Translations under genes and position numbers: made by a program
The notes under the pieces: model-generated
What the model saw: the letters and a program-made list of their open reading frames with translations, nothing else
Told to the model about the DNA's origin: nothing
The model's database searches: none
Assembly: GCA_013151235.1 (NCBI GenBank)
Contig: JAADIO010000016.1
Coordinates: 36,553-100,552, forward strand
From: Deltaproteobacteria bacterium
GTDB lineage: Bacteria > CG2-30-53-67
DNA: 64,000 bases
Reading direction: 5' to 3'
Shown here: in pieces, positions 1-7,586 of the stretch
How positions within the stretch are numbered: position 1 is the stretch's first letter
How the letters are laid out: the number at the start of each line of letters is the position of its first letter

Positions 1-577
1 TATTCCCCAGATAAAGACCCGTGAAGAGATCGTTATCATAAGAATCATAGTCGGCAAACCGGAAATTCCAGTCGATCGTTCCGTTCTGGTAAAGAATCAT
101 CTCAAAATTGTTTAAATAAAAACAACCTTCATCTTCATAAGTCTCCGTCAGATAATCAAAGATCACGCGGTCGGACAGCGAGTCATCATATCCGTACGCC
201 CCGTAATCATAAGACGACAGATCATCATATGCCGCCAGTAGGTAGGTCGCGGAAGAATTATCAGCAATCAGATCGTCGACATTGCCATAGCCATAGCCTG
301 TCGGTGTTTCCGTCCAGGAGAGCAGCTCCACGTAACCGTTCGAGTCCATGTCGAAGGCGTCGAATGTTTTCCCTCCAAGGGTTACGGGAAAGGGAAGCGC
401 AATCTTTCCGGAAGAATTGTCATCCGCGGAATCGGTCCATGTCAGATCGGGTCTCTGCCAGTTGTAGGCCGTTTCGGAAATGGTGCCGTCGACGGTATAG
501 GCTTCGACGGCTCCTGCATACAGTCCCGTCGCGAAGAACAGGGAAATAAGCCATAACAACATCATAAACTTTCTCAT
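1..577 (-). CDS. Secreted acidic protein, NIDO-like, 3' end outside window
   Basis: The first 192 residues are present; the C-terminus lies beyond base 1. The ATG follows GAGGAG at a spacing of about five bases. Residues 1-25 form a signal peptide: MRKF, then a hydrophobic run (LLWLISLFFATGL), then small residues. The mature part is rich in Asp, Tyr and Ser. It contains GGKTFDAFDMDSNGYV and, further on, FEMILYQNGTIDWNF. That pairing resembles nidogen-like (NIDO) domains, in which a globular fold is laid out around a Phe-rich second half. Proteins of this look in exopolysaccharide-producing anaerobes often end in a PEP-CTERM sorting tag, but the tag, if any, is outside the window. It points away from tmk. 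The export call is firm; the domain call is tentative. Confidence 0.72.
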   Translation of the reverse strand, partial: MRKFMMLLWLISLFFATGLYAGAVEAYTVDGTISETAYNWQRPDLTWTDSADDNSSGKIALPFPVTLGGKTFDAFDMDSNGYVELLSWTETPTGYGYGNVDDLIADNSSATYLLAAYDDLSSYDYGAYGYDDSLSDRVIFDYLTETYEDEGCFYLNNFEMILYQNGTIDWNFRFADYDSYDNDLFTGLYLGN

Positions 578-1081
578 TAGTGATCTCCTCTTTCACCGAT
601 GGATAAAAAAAGATTCAGATCTCAGCACCGCTGTTATCCGTATATAAACATTAGTAACTTCTGACAGGTAAAAGTCGCGGAGAAAATGAATTTTGTTGAG
701 CATAATTTACAGCAAGGGAGGGGCTCTTCCCCGTAACCATTTGTTTTTATTAAGAAAAGAATAGGGGAACAGGCTGGTTTTCTTGCGTGGACTCTCTCTT
801 CGGCGGAAGAGCTATCTTCATGTAGCTCCGACCCCTGGTGCATTCAGATTTTGCAGTTGATTTTGATCTTAAACTCTGTGCCTGTGTGCCTTTGACACTT
901 TGCCCCCTGGTCTATCCCCGTGACTCTCCTGTTCCCCGTGGTTAAATGTTTTTGACTTTAGATCTTGCCTTTGCCGAATCCCGATGATCTTCGATTCACC
1001 TGTCTCTATGAAAAATCGGGGGAAGTCCTGGAAAGCCATTTCCCTTGAATTTCCGAGGTGTATTACCTATACTGCCTCCTT
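578..1081. other. Intergenic region between divergent genes
   Basis: About 500 bases separate the secreted-protein gene from tmk. It must hold the promoters of both transcription units, but I see no convincing -35/-10 pair, hairpin or RNA gene. A 69-codon reading frame on the minus strand (634-843) has no ribosome site and no recognisable content. Confidence 0.5.
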
Positions 1082-1720
1082 ATGAAGGGAAAGCTGATCA
1101 CTTTCGAAGGAATTGAGGGGTGCGGCAAGACGACCCAGGTCGATCGGACCTGCCGCTGGATGGAGAGTCAGGGACGCCCCTTTCTCCGAACCCGGGAACC
1201 GGGGGGGACCGGAATCGGCCGACAGATCCGGAAGATCCTCCTCGATACGCGGAACCGGACCCTCGATGCCATGGCAGAGCTGATGCTCTATGCCGCCGAC
1301 CGTGCCCAGCATATACGGGAACTGATCCGGCCGGCCCTTGACCGGGGTGAGTGGGTTCTCTGCGATCGGTTTGTCGATGCCACCCTTGCTTATCAGGGGG
1401 ATGGCCGGGGGCTGGACCGAAAAACCATCGCCACCCTCAATGAGATGGCTACGGGAGGGTTGAAGCCGGCGCTGACCCTGCTGATCGATCTTCCTGTTGA
1501 GATCGGCCTCTCCCGTGCGATTCGGCGGAATCATCAGGAAGGGGCGACAAGGGAAGAAGGGCGTTTCGAGGCGGAAGAGGTTGCTTTTCATGAACGGGTA
1601 CGCGGGAGTTATCTCCGGATGGCCGAAGCGGAACCGGACCGGTTTCGTCTCCTCGACGGAACCCAAAGCCCCGACGAGATTCACCGAGGGATCGTATCGT
1701 TTCTGAGCCCCTGTCTGTAG
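1082..1720 (+). CDS. tmk: Thymidylate kinase
   Basis: Phosphorylates dTMP to dTDP with ATP in the cytoplasm, the step that commits thymidine nucleotides to DNA synthesis. The 212-residue protein has the P-loop FEGIEGCGKTT at residues 7-17, the CDRFVDATLAYQG segment that holds the dTMP-binding Asp-Arg pair, and an arginine-containing lid near RNHQEGATREEGRFE. Length is normal for the family. I chose the ATG that gives MKGKLITFEG because family members start just before the P-loop; a GTG 24 bases upstream (1058) would add eight residues and cannot be excluded. No strong ribosome site precedes either. It leads a run with holB, the ricT-like gene and metG, a common order in this group. Confidence 0.95.
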   Translation: MKGKLITFEGIEGCGKTTQVDRTCRWMESQGRPFLRTREPGGTGIGRQIRKILLDTRNRTLDAMAELMLYAADRAQHIRELIRPALDRGEWVLCDRFVDATLAYQGDGRGLDRKTIATLNEMATGGLKPALTLLIDLPVEIGLSRAIRRNHQEGATREEGRFEAEEVAFHERVRGSYLRMAEAEPDRFRLLDGTQSPDEIHRGIVSFLSPCL

Positions 1721-1745
1721 GGGCGTTGAAGAGAGGTTGCAGACC

Positions 1746-2738
1746 GTGTCTTTTTCAGAAGTGCTGGGCCAAGCGCAGGCGATAGAGGTTTTGCAGCGTG
1801 AACGGAGCCATGAACGGATCCCCCATGCCTATCTCTTCTGCGGCCCGGACGGCGTCGGGAAAAAACGGACCGCCTTCGCTCTGGCGCAGTCCCTCCAATG
1901 TGAGACCGGTGGGGTTGATGGCTGCGGTGATTGTCCGGCCTGCCGCAAGGTTGCACACGACCGGCATCCCGATGTCCATTTTTATCAGCCCGTCGCCCGG
2001 ACCAAGGGGGCCATGTCGAAGATTTATATCGATCAGATCCGGGAACTCCAGGGAGCCATCTCCCTGAAGGCGATGGAGGGACGGAAAAAGATCATGATTG
2101 TCGACGATGCGGACCGGATGGTCGATCAGGCCGCCAATGCCCTGCTCAAGACCCTCGAGGAACCGCCGGGAGATTCTCTCCTGATTCTGATTGCGACCTT
2201 CCCGGACCTCCTTCCGTCAACGATTCTCTCCCGGAGCCGGAAGGTCCGCTTCCGGCCGTTGTCCGACGAGTTGGTGACGCGGGTTCTGATGCGGGAACGG
2301 GGAATGACGGAAGAAGGAGCGCGGACACTGGCCCGTTTTGCCCAGGGGAGTCTTTCCCGGGTTATGGAAGTGGAACCGGAGGATCTTCTCACCCACAGGG
2401 AAGAGTTCCTGAAGGAAAGCGGTCGGTGGAAGGAAGGAGACCTGGGCGCTGTTTTTGATTTTTGCGCACGCTTTGCCAAGAATAGCGGCGATGCCGTAGA
2501 TTTTATCCACTACCTCCTGGAATGGACAAGGGATCTGATCGCCCTGAAACTGCAGGGACCGGAAGGGGTTCTGATCTATCGGGACCGAATCCCCGATCTT
2601 GAGGCGGGCTGCCGGGGGACGACAGTAGAGGATCTGCTGGAGCAGTTTGACCGGCTGCAGGGGACCTTGAAAAAACTGGATCGAAATGTAAATCCGAGGC
2701 TGGCGCTGGAGATCGCCTTGAGCCGCCTGGTCGCATGA
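1746..2738 (+). CDS. holB: DNA polymerase III delta' subunit
   Basis: Clamp-loader subunit that works with tau/gamma and delta to open the beta clamp. The protein has an AAA+ fold: P-loop GPDGVGKK, a zinc-binding segment CGDCPACRK, the Walker B region MIVDDADRM, and the LLKTLEEPP and SRSRKVRF segments typical of this family. The GTG start is chosen because AGAGAGG lies nine bases upstream; an in-frame TTG nine bases earlier is the alternative. The stop codon overlaps a possible upstream start of the next gene, so translation may be coupled. Length (330 residues) is typical. Confidence 0.93.
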   Translation: MSFSEVLGQAQAIEVLQRERSHERIPHAYLFCGPDGVGKKRTAFALAQSLQCETGGVDGCGDCPACRKVAHDRHPDVHFYQPVARTKGAMSKIYIDQIRELQGAISLKAMEGRKKIMIVDDADRMVDQAANALLKTLEEPPGDSLLILIATFPDLLPSTILSRSRKVRFRPLSDELVTRVLMRERGMTEEGARTLARFAQGSLSRVMEVEPEDLLTHREEFLKESGRWKEGDLGAVFDFCARFAKNSGDAVDFIHYLLEWTRDLIALKLQGPEGVLIYRDRIPDLEAGCRGTTVEDLLEQFDRLQGTLKKLDRNVNPRLALEIALSRLVA

Positions 2739-2806
2739 AGGAGCCCTCTCCCGTTTCCGGGATGGACCCACCGAGGGAGCGGGACGGCAGCACGGCTGGA
2801 GAAAAT

Positions 2807-3961
2807 ATGGCAAAAATTGTAACGATCTGTTTCAAGAACAGCAATAAAAAATATAATTTCGATCCCGGAGACCTTGATCTCAAAGTCGGCGACCGGGTGA
2901 TTGTGGAAACGGACAAGGGCCTGACCTGCGGGACCCTTTCCGGCGGGATTCAGCAGGTTAGCAGCGATTACCTGAAAAAACCGCTGAAAAAAGTTATACG
3001 CGTGGTTGGCGAGAAGGACCTGGAAAGACTGGAGGAGAACCATCAACTCGAACAGAAAGCCCGAAAAATTTGTCTCGACCGGGTTGCCGCCCGACGACTT
3101 CAGATGAAACTGGTCGAGGTGGAGTATCTTTTCGACCGGTCCAAGGTGATCTTCTATTTTACGGCCGACGGACGGATCGATTTCCGGGAACTTGTCCGGG
3201 ACCTTGCCTCTCAGCTTCGGGTCCGGATTGAGATGCGCCAGATCGGTGTCCGGGACGAGGCGAGGATGCTGGGCGGGGTCGGTCCCTGCGGGAAGGAGTT
3301 CTGCTGCCGGTCCTATCTGCAGGAGTTCGAACCGGTCTCGATCAAAATGGCCAAGCATCAGAACCTCTCCATCAACCCGGCCAAAATCTCCGGGGTCTGC
3401 GGCCGGCTGCTCTGCTGCCTTAGCTACGAAAACAGTTTCTATCACGGGTTCAAGAAAGGCCTGCCCAAACCGGGAAAAATGATCATGACGGCCGGCGGGC
3501 CGGTGAAGGTCCGCACGCATAACGTACTGCAAGGGAGCATAACCGTCATGGGCAGGGAAGGGAAAAAGGTCGATCTTGTCGAACCGGACCTGTCACACCT
3601 CCGGAAAGGGCTCCCCCTCGAAAGAGACCTTTTTGCCGGGGAAGAGAAGAAGACGGCGCCCTTTGCTCCTGTACCGGCCGAATCCGGCCCCAAAGAAGTT
3701 GCCGATAACGGGACAAAACCGAAACCGAATGCAAAGTCAAAACCAAGATCTCGTTTCAAACCGAGGGCCGGACAGTCAAAACCCCGGAAGGCGGCTCCTT
3801 CCGAAGGGGAGTCGGACGGCCTTTTAAACAAGCTGAAGAAAATGACGGGAATACAGAAGGATGAGGAAGAGGGGCGCAAAAAACGTCGGCCGAGACGGCG
3901 GCGAAGACGCAGACCCCGGGGGAAAGCCTCTTCCACATCGGGGGGCGAGAGCAAAAATTAA
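2807..3961 (+). CDS. PSP1/RicT-type stage 0 sporulation-like regulator
   Basis: Belongs to the PSP1 C-terminal (YaaT/RicT) family. In Bacillus the RicT complex carries Fe-S clusters and affects RNA maturation; in Gram-negative anaerobes the role is unproven. The signature cysteines are present in CGKEFCCRSY and, after PVSIKMAKHQNLSINPAKI, in CGRLLCCLSYE. The last 100 or so residues are a lysine/arginine/proline-rich tail (RRPRRRRRRRPRGK) that looks disordered and nucleic-acid binding; this is longer than in the Bacillus protein. The start follows GGAGAAAAT; an ATG 72 bases upstream overlaps holB and would add a poorly conserved 24-residue leader. It sits between holB and metG, as in many relatives. 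Confidence 0.9.
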   Translation: MAKIVTICFKNSNKKYNFDPGDLDLKVGDRVIVETDKGLTCGTLSGGIQQVSSDYLKKPLKKVIRVVGEKDLERLEENHQLEQKARKICLDRVAARRLQMKLVEVEYLFDRSKVIFYFTADGRIDFRELVRDLASQLRVRIEMRQIGVRDEARMLGGVGPCGKEFCCRSYLQEFEPVSIKMAKHQNLSINPAKISGVCGRLLCCLSYENSFYHGFKKGLPKPGKMIMTAGGPVKVRTHNVLQGSITVMGREGKKVDLVEPDLSHLRKGLPLERDLFAGEEKKTAPFAPVPAESGPKEVADNGTKPKPNAKSKPRSRFKPRAGQSKPRKAAPSEGESDGLLNKLKKMTGIQKDEEEGRKKRRPRRRRRRRPRGKASSTSGGESKN

Positions 3962-3982
3962 TCAAAAGGGAGTTCTTAGTTC

Positions 3983-5878
3983 ATGAAAAACCCTTTCTAC
4001 CTGACGACACCGATCTACTATGTCAATGATGTTCCCCATATCGGCCATGCCTATACCACGACAGCGACCGATGCCCTGGCCCGGTACCGGAGGATGATGG
4101 GGGATTCGGTCTTCTTCCTGACCGGCACCGATGAACACGGGCAGAAAGTGGAAAAGAGCGCCGCCCTCCAGGGGATCTCCCCGAAGGAGTTGGCCGACCG
4201 GGTGGTGGGACGATACCGGACGCTCTGGCGGGAGATGACCATTTCCAACGATGATTTCATACGGACCACCGAGGCCCGGCACAGGGAGGCCGTGCAGTCC
4301 CTCTGGAAGACCGTCGAAGAAAAGGGGGACATCTATCTCGGGGAATACGAGGATTGGTACTGCACCCCCTGCGAGACCTTCCTGACGGACCACCAATTAG
4401 TGAACGGGGCCTGCCCGGATTGCGGACGTGTTCCCGAACGGCTCCGCGAGGAGAGCTATTTCTTCCGGATGTCCCGCTACGGCGACCGGCTCCTCGATTT
4501 TTATGAGAAACATCCCGACTTTGTCCGGCCGGAATCCCGCCGGAATGAAATCGTTCAGTTCATCCGGGGAGGGCTTCGCGACCTGAGCATCAGCCGTACC
4601 ACCTTCTCCTGGGGGATCCCCGTGCCGGGCAACCCGAGGCATGTGATCTACGTCTGGTTCGATGCCCTGACAAACTACCTGTCGGCCTTGGGGTTCCCGT
4701 CGGATCGGGAACGTTTCGAGACCTACTGGCCGGCGAAGGTCCATGTGATCGGCAAGGATATCCTGCGGTTTCATGCCGTCTACTGGCCGACCTTTCTCAT
4801 GGCGGCGGGACTGCCTCTGCCGGAGCAGGTTTTCAGTCACGGCTGGTGGACGGTGGACGGGGAGAAGATGTCGAAATCGAAGGGGAACGTCGTCGATCCG
4901 GGGAAGATGGTCGAGCGGTACGGCGCCGATCCCTTCCGCTACTTTCTGCTCCGGGAGGTCCCTTTCGGTCTGGACGGTGACTTTTCGGAGAAGGCCCTGG
5001 TGGGACGGTTTAATTCCGACCTGGCCAACGACCTGGGGAATCTTTTCTCCCGGGTGACGACCATGCTCGGCAAGTACTGCGGCGGGAAGGCGGTACGGAC
5101 CGGCGGAGGCGGGGAACTGCGGGAGAGGGCCGAAGCGGTCCTGGCCGCGGTGGACGGTCACATGGAAAAACTCGCCTTTCACCTGGCGCTCCAGGAGATC
5201 TGGGGGCTGATCAATGCCGCCAACCGCTATGTCGACCGGAAGGCGCCCTGGACCCTCGCCGGGGATCCCGGCCGTCATGACGAGCTGAATGCCGTCATGT
5301 ATCATCTCATCGAGACGCTTCGGCTGGTGACCCTGCTGATCTCTCCCTTCATGCCGGCGACGGCGAAGAAATGCGCCCTGCTCTTCGGGATGACGGAGAA
5401 GGATTTCCGGAAGGAGAACCTGGTCTGGGGGAAGACCTCCGATGGGCTTTCCGTCTCCAGGGCGGAACCGCTCTTTCCCCGGCGGGAGAGGAAACCCGAT
5501 GTTGCCGTGCCGAAGAAGAAGGAGGTCAAAGCGGAGAAAGAGAGAAAAAAAGAGCTTCTTACCCTCAAAGAGTTTGCCTGCCTTGATCTTCGTTCCGGGG
5601 TGATCCGGGAGGCCGGGCCGGTGCCGGAATCGGACCGGCTCCTCCTGCTGAAGGTCGATACGGGGGAGACCGATCCCCGCCAGGTGGTGGCCGGGATTGC
5701 GGAAAGATACCGGCCCGCCGATCTGATCGGCCGGGAGGTGGTGGTCGTCTGCAATCTCAAGCCGGCGAAGATTCGGGGGGTGGAGTCCCGGGGAATGATC
5801 CTGGCCGTGGAGGGCAAGGATGGACTTGTCCTGGTCGGTTTTGATGAGAATGTCGGACCGGGGAGGAAGGTGCGGTAA
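3983..5878 (+). CDS. metG: Methionyl-tRNA synthetase
   Basis: Charges tRNA-Met with methionine. The class I signature HIGHAYTT is near residue 20 and KMSKSKGN near residue 296. Two CXXC pairs (CTPC and CPDC, residues 130-152) form the zinc knuckle. After an anticodon-binding helical domain and a lysine-rich linker, residues from about 530 form the Trbp111/EMAP-type tRNA-binding domain, including NLKPAKIRGVESRGM. The 631-residue length fits the long bacterial form with this C-terminal dimerising domain. AAGGGAG lies upstream of the ATG. Confidence 0.97.
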   Translation: MKNPFYLTTPIYYVNDVPHIGHAYTTTATDALARYRRMMGDSVFFLTGTDEHGQKVEKSAALQGISPKELADRVVGRYRTLWREMTISNDDFIRTTEARHREAVQSLWKTVEEKGDIYLGEYEDWYCTPCETFLTDHQLVNGACPDCGRVPERLREESYFFRMSRYGDRLLDFYEKHPDFVRPESRRNEIVQFIRGGLRDLSISRTTFSWGIPVPGNPRHVIYVWFDALTNYLSALGFPSDRERFETYWPAKVHVIGKDILRFHAVYWPTFLMAAGLPLPEQVFSHGWWTVDGEKMSKSKGNVVDPGKMVERYGADPFRYFLLREVPFGLDGDFSEKALVGRFNSDLANDLGNLFSRVTTMLGKYCGGKAVRTGGGGELRERAEAVLAAVDGHMEKLAFHLALQEIWGLINAANRYVDRKAPWTLAGDPGRHDELNAVMYHLIETLRLVTLLISPFMPATAKKCALLFGMTEKDFRKENLVWGKTSDGLSVSRAEPLFPRRERKPDVAVPKKKEVKAEKERKKELLTLKEFACLDLRSGVIREAGPVPESDRLLLLKVDTGETDPRQVVAGIAERYRPADLIGREVVVVCNLKPAKIRGVESRGMILAVEGKDGLVLVGFDENVGPGRKVR

Positions 5879-5936
5879 TGAAAAGCTGTTCAAACCGTTC
5901 AAAAAGTTTCAACCGTTTAAGCGGCAAGGTTGTATC

Positions 5937-7313
5937 ATGTTGATCGATTCCCACGCCCACCTGACGATGGACAAATTTAAAGAAGACCGGTCCGAGGTCC
6001 TGGCCCGGGCCCATGCGGCGGGGGTTGATACGATCCTCACGGTGGGAACCGATCCTTCCGAGTGGGAAGGAGTCTGCGCTCTGGCCCGGATGGAGGGGGC
6101 GGTGGAGATCTATGCCGCGCTGGGTCTTCATCCTCATGAAGCTTCCTCCTGGTCGGAGGCGTTGGCGCAATCCCTGCGGACCCGTTGCGCCGGTGAAAGG
6201 GTGGTGGCCCTGGGGGAGATCGGTTTCGATTTTCACTATGATCATTCTTCCGCGGCGGAGCAGGAGGCCGCCTTCCGGGCGCAGGTCCGCCTGGCGAAAG
6301 AACTCTCCCTCCCCCTTGTGGTTCACTCCCGGGAGGCGGAGGCCGAGACCATGCGGGTCCTGCGGGAAGAGGGGGTATCCGGAACCGGGGGGGTGATTCA
6401 CTGTTTCTCCGGCAGCCGGGAGATGGCGCGGCAGGCGCTGGAACTCGGTCTCTTCATCTCCTTTTCCGGGACTCTGACCTTTAAGAATGCCGGGAACCTT
6501 CGGGAGATCGCCCGGGAAATCCCGATCGAGAAAATGCTCATCGAGACCGACTGTCCCTATCTTGCCCCGCAGCCGGTACGGGGCAAACGGAACGAACCGG
6601 CCTATGTTCGTTATGTCGCGGAGGTCCTGGCCGATCTCAAGGGGCTGACAGTGGAGGATGTGGCCCGAATCACCCGTCACAACGCGCGGGAACTCTTCTC
6701 CATGGGTTCGGCGGACACCGAAGGGAAGATCGCCTACCGGATCCGGGATTCCCTCTATCTGAATATTACCAACCGTTGCACCAATGCGTGCGGTTTCTGC
6801 GTCCGCAACCACAGTGATTTCGTGAAGGGGCATAACCTCCGGCTGGATCGTGAGCCCGGGGCCGCTGATGTGATCCGCTCCATCGGGGACCCGAAGGAGT
6901 ATCGTGAAGTCGTTTTCTGCGGGTACGGGGAGCCGCTGATCCGTATCGGACTTGTTAAGGAAGTTGCGGCATGGATTCACGAGCAAGGAGGCCGGGTTCG
7001 CATCAACACCAACGGTCAGGGAGACCTGATTCACGGACGGAAGATCGTGCCCGAGCTGTCCGGTCTGGTCGATGCCTTTTCGGTGAGTCTCAACACGGAA
7101 AATGAAGAGAAATACCGGGCCATCTGTCGGCCCCGTTTCGGTTCCGGGACCTATGAGGCGGTGCGCGATTTCATCCGGCAGGCCCGGGAGATTGCCGAGG
7201 TGAGTGTCACCGTCCTCGATCTGCCCGATGTCGATGTGGAAGCCTGTATGAAAATTGCTTCGGAGGAGTTGCAAGTCGGTTTCCGGATGCGATATTATGA
7301 CGAAGTGGGGTAA
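5937..7313 (+). CDS. TatD nuclease fused to TatD-associated radical SAM domain
   Basis: Two enzymes in one 458-residue chain. Residues 1-258 are a TatD metal-dependent hydrolase: DSHAHL (HxH), GEIGFDFHYD, VVHSRE, VIHCFSGS and IETDCPYLAP give the expected metal ligands. Residues from about 262 form a radical SAM domain whose cluster motif is CTNACGFC (CX3CX2C), followed by VVFCGYGEPLIR. The second half matches the family of radical SAM proteins known to be linked to or fused with TatD. Its substrate is unknown. The start was set at MLIDSHAHL, the normal TatD start, preceded by a weak AAGGTTG. It follows metG by 58 bases and is probably cotranscribed. Confidence 0.9.
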   Translation: MLIDSHAHLTMDKFKEDRSEVLARAHAAGVDTILTVGTDPSEWEGVCALARMEGAVEIYAALGLHPHEASSWSEALAQSLRTRCAGERVVALGEIGFDFHYDHSSAAEQEAAFRAQVRLAKELSLPLVVHSREAEAETMRVLREEGVSGTGGVIHCFSGSREMARQALELGLFISFSGTLTFKNAGNLREIAREIPIEKMLIETDCPYLAPQPVRGKRNEPAYVRYVAEVLADLKGLTVEDVARITRHNARELFSMGSADTEGKIAYRIRDSLYLNITNRCTNACGFCVRNHSDFVKGHNLRLDREPGAADVIRSIGDPKEYREVVFCGYGEPLIRIGLVKEVAAWIHEQGGRVRINTNGQGDLIHGRKIVPELSGLVDAFSVSLNTENEEKYRAICRPRFGSGTYEAVRDFIRQAREIAEVSVTVLDLPDVDVEACMKIASEELQVGFRMRYYDEVG

Positions 7314-7586
7314 CGACTCAGGTCACCTCTCTTTTCCCGCATGACTGCGTTACGCATGCCGTTCTGCAACCATGTTGCAGAACGTCGCGTGTCTCGCTTT
7401 ATATAATTGTTGCCGCTTTCAGCGGCTATTCAATTAGGGAATCTTGAGGTATTGCGGTGCTCAAATCCTCAACGTATGAAAAATACGCCTCCGGTTTTGC
7501 GCTCCTCATGCCTTGTCCTGCGGGAAAATAGAAGCAACCTGAGCCGTTACGAAGAGGGGTAAGTTCCCGATGCAATCCCATGGCGG
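7314..7586. other. Intergenic region with two hairpins
   Basis: This gap holds a perfect 10-base inverted repeat, GTTCTGCAAC-CAT-GTTGCAGAAC (7361-7383), and a second hairpin GCCGCT-TTC-AGCGGC (7412-7426) whose stem can be extended by AATTG/CAATT. Neither is followed by a long T run, so they are weak candidates for terminators and may be a local repeat. No coding sequence was recognised. Confidence 0.6.

Noticed and set aside
634..843. 69-codon frame on the minus strand
   Set aside because: No ribosome site, no domain, and composition unlike neighbouring genes.
4397..5902. 501-codon frame on the minus strand inside metG
   Set aside because: It is the complement of a GC-rich coding gene with clear HIGH and KMSKS motifs; such long shadow frames are common here.
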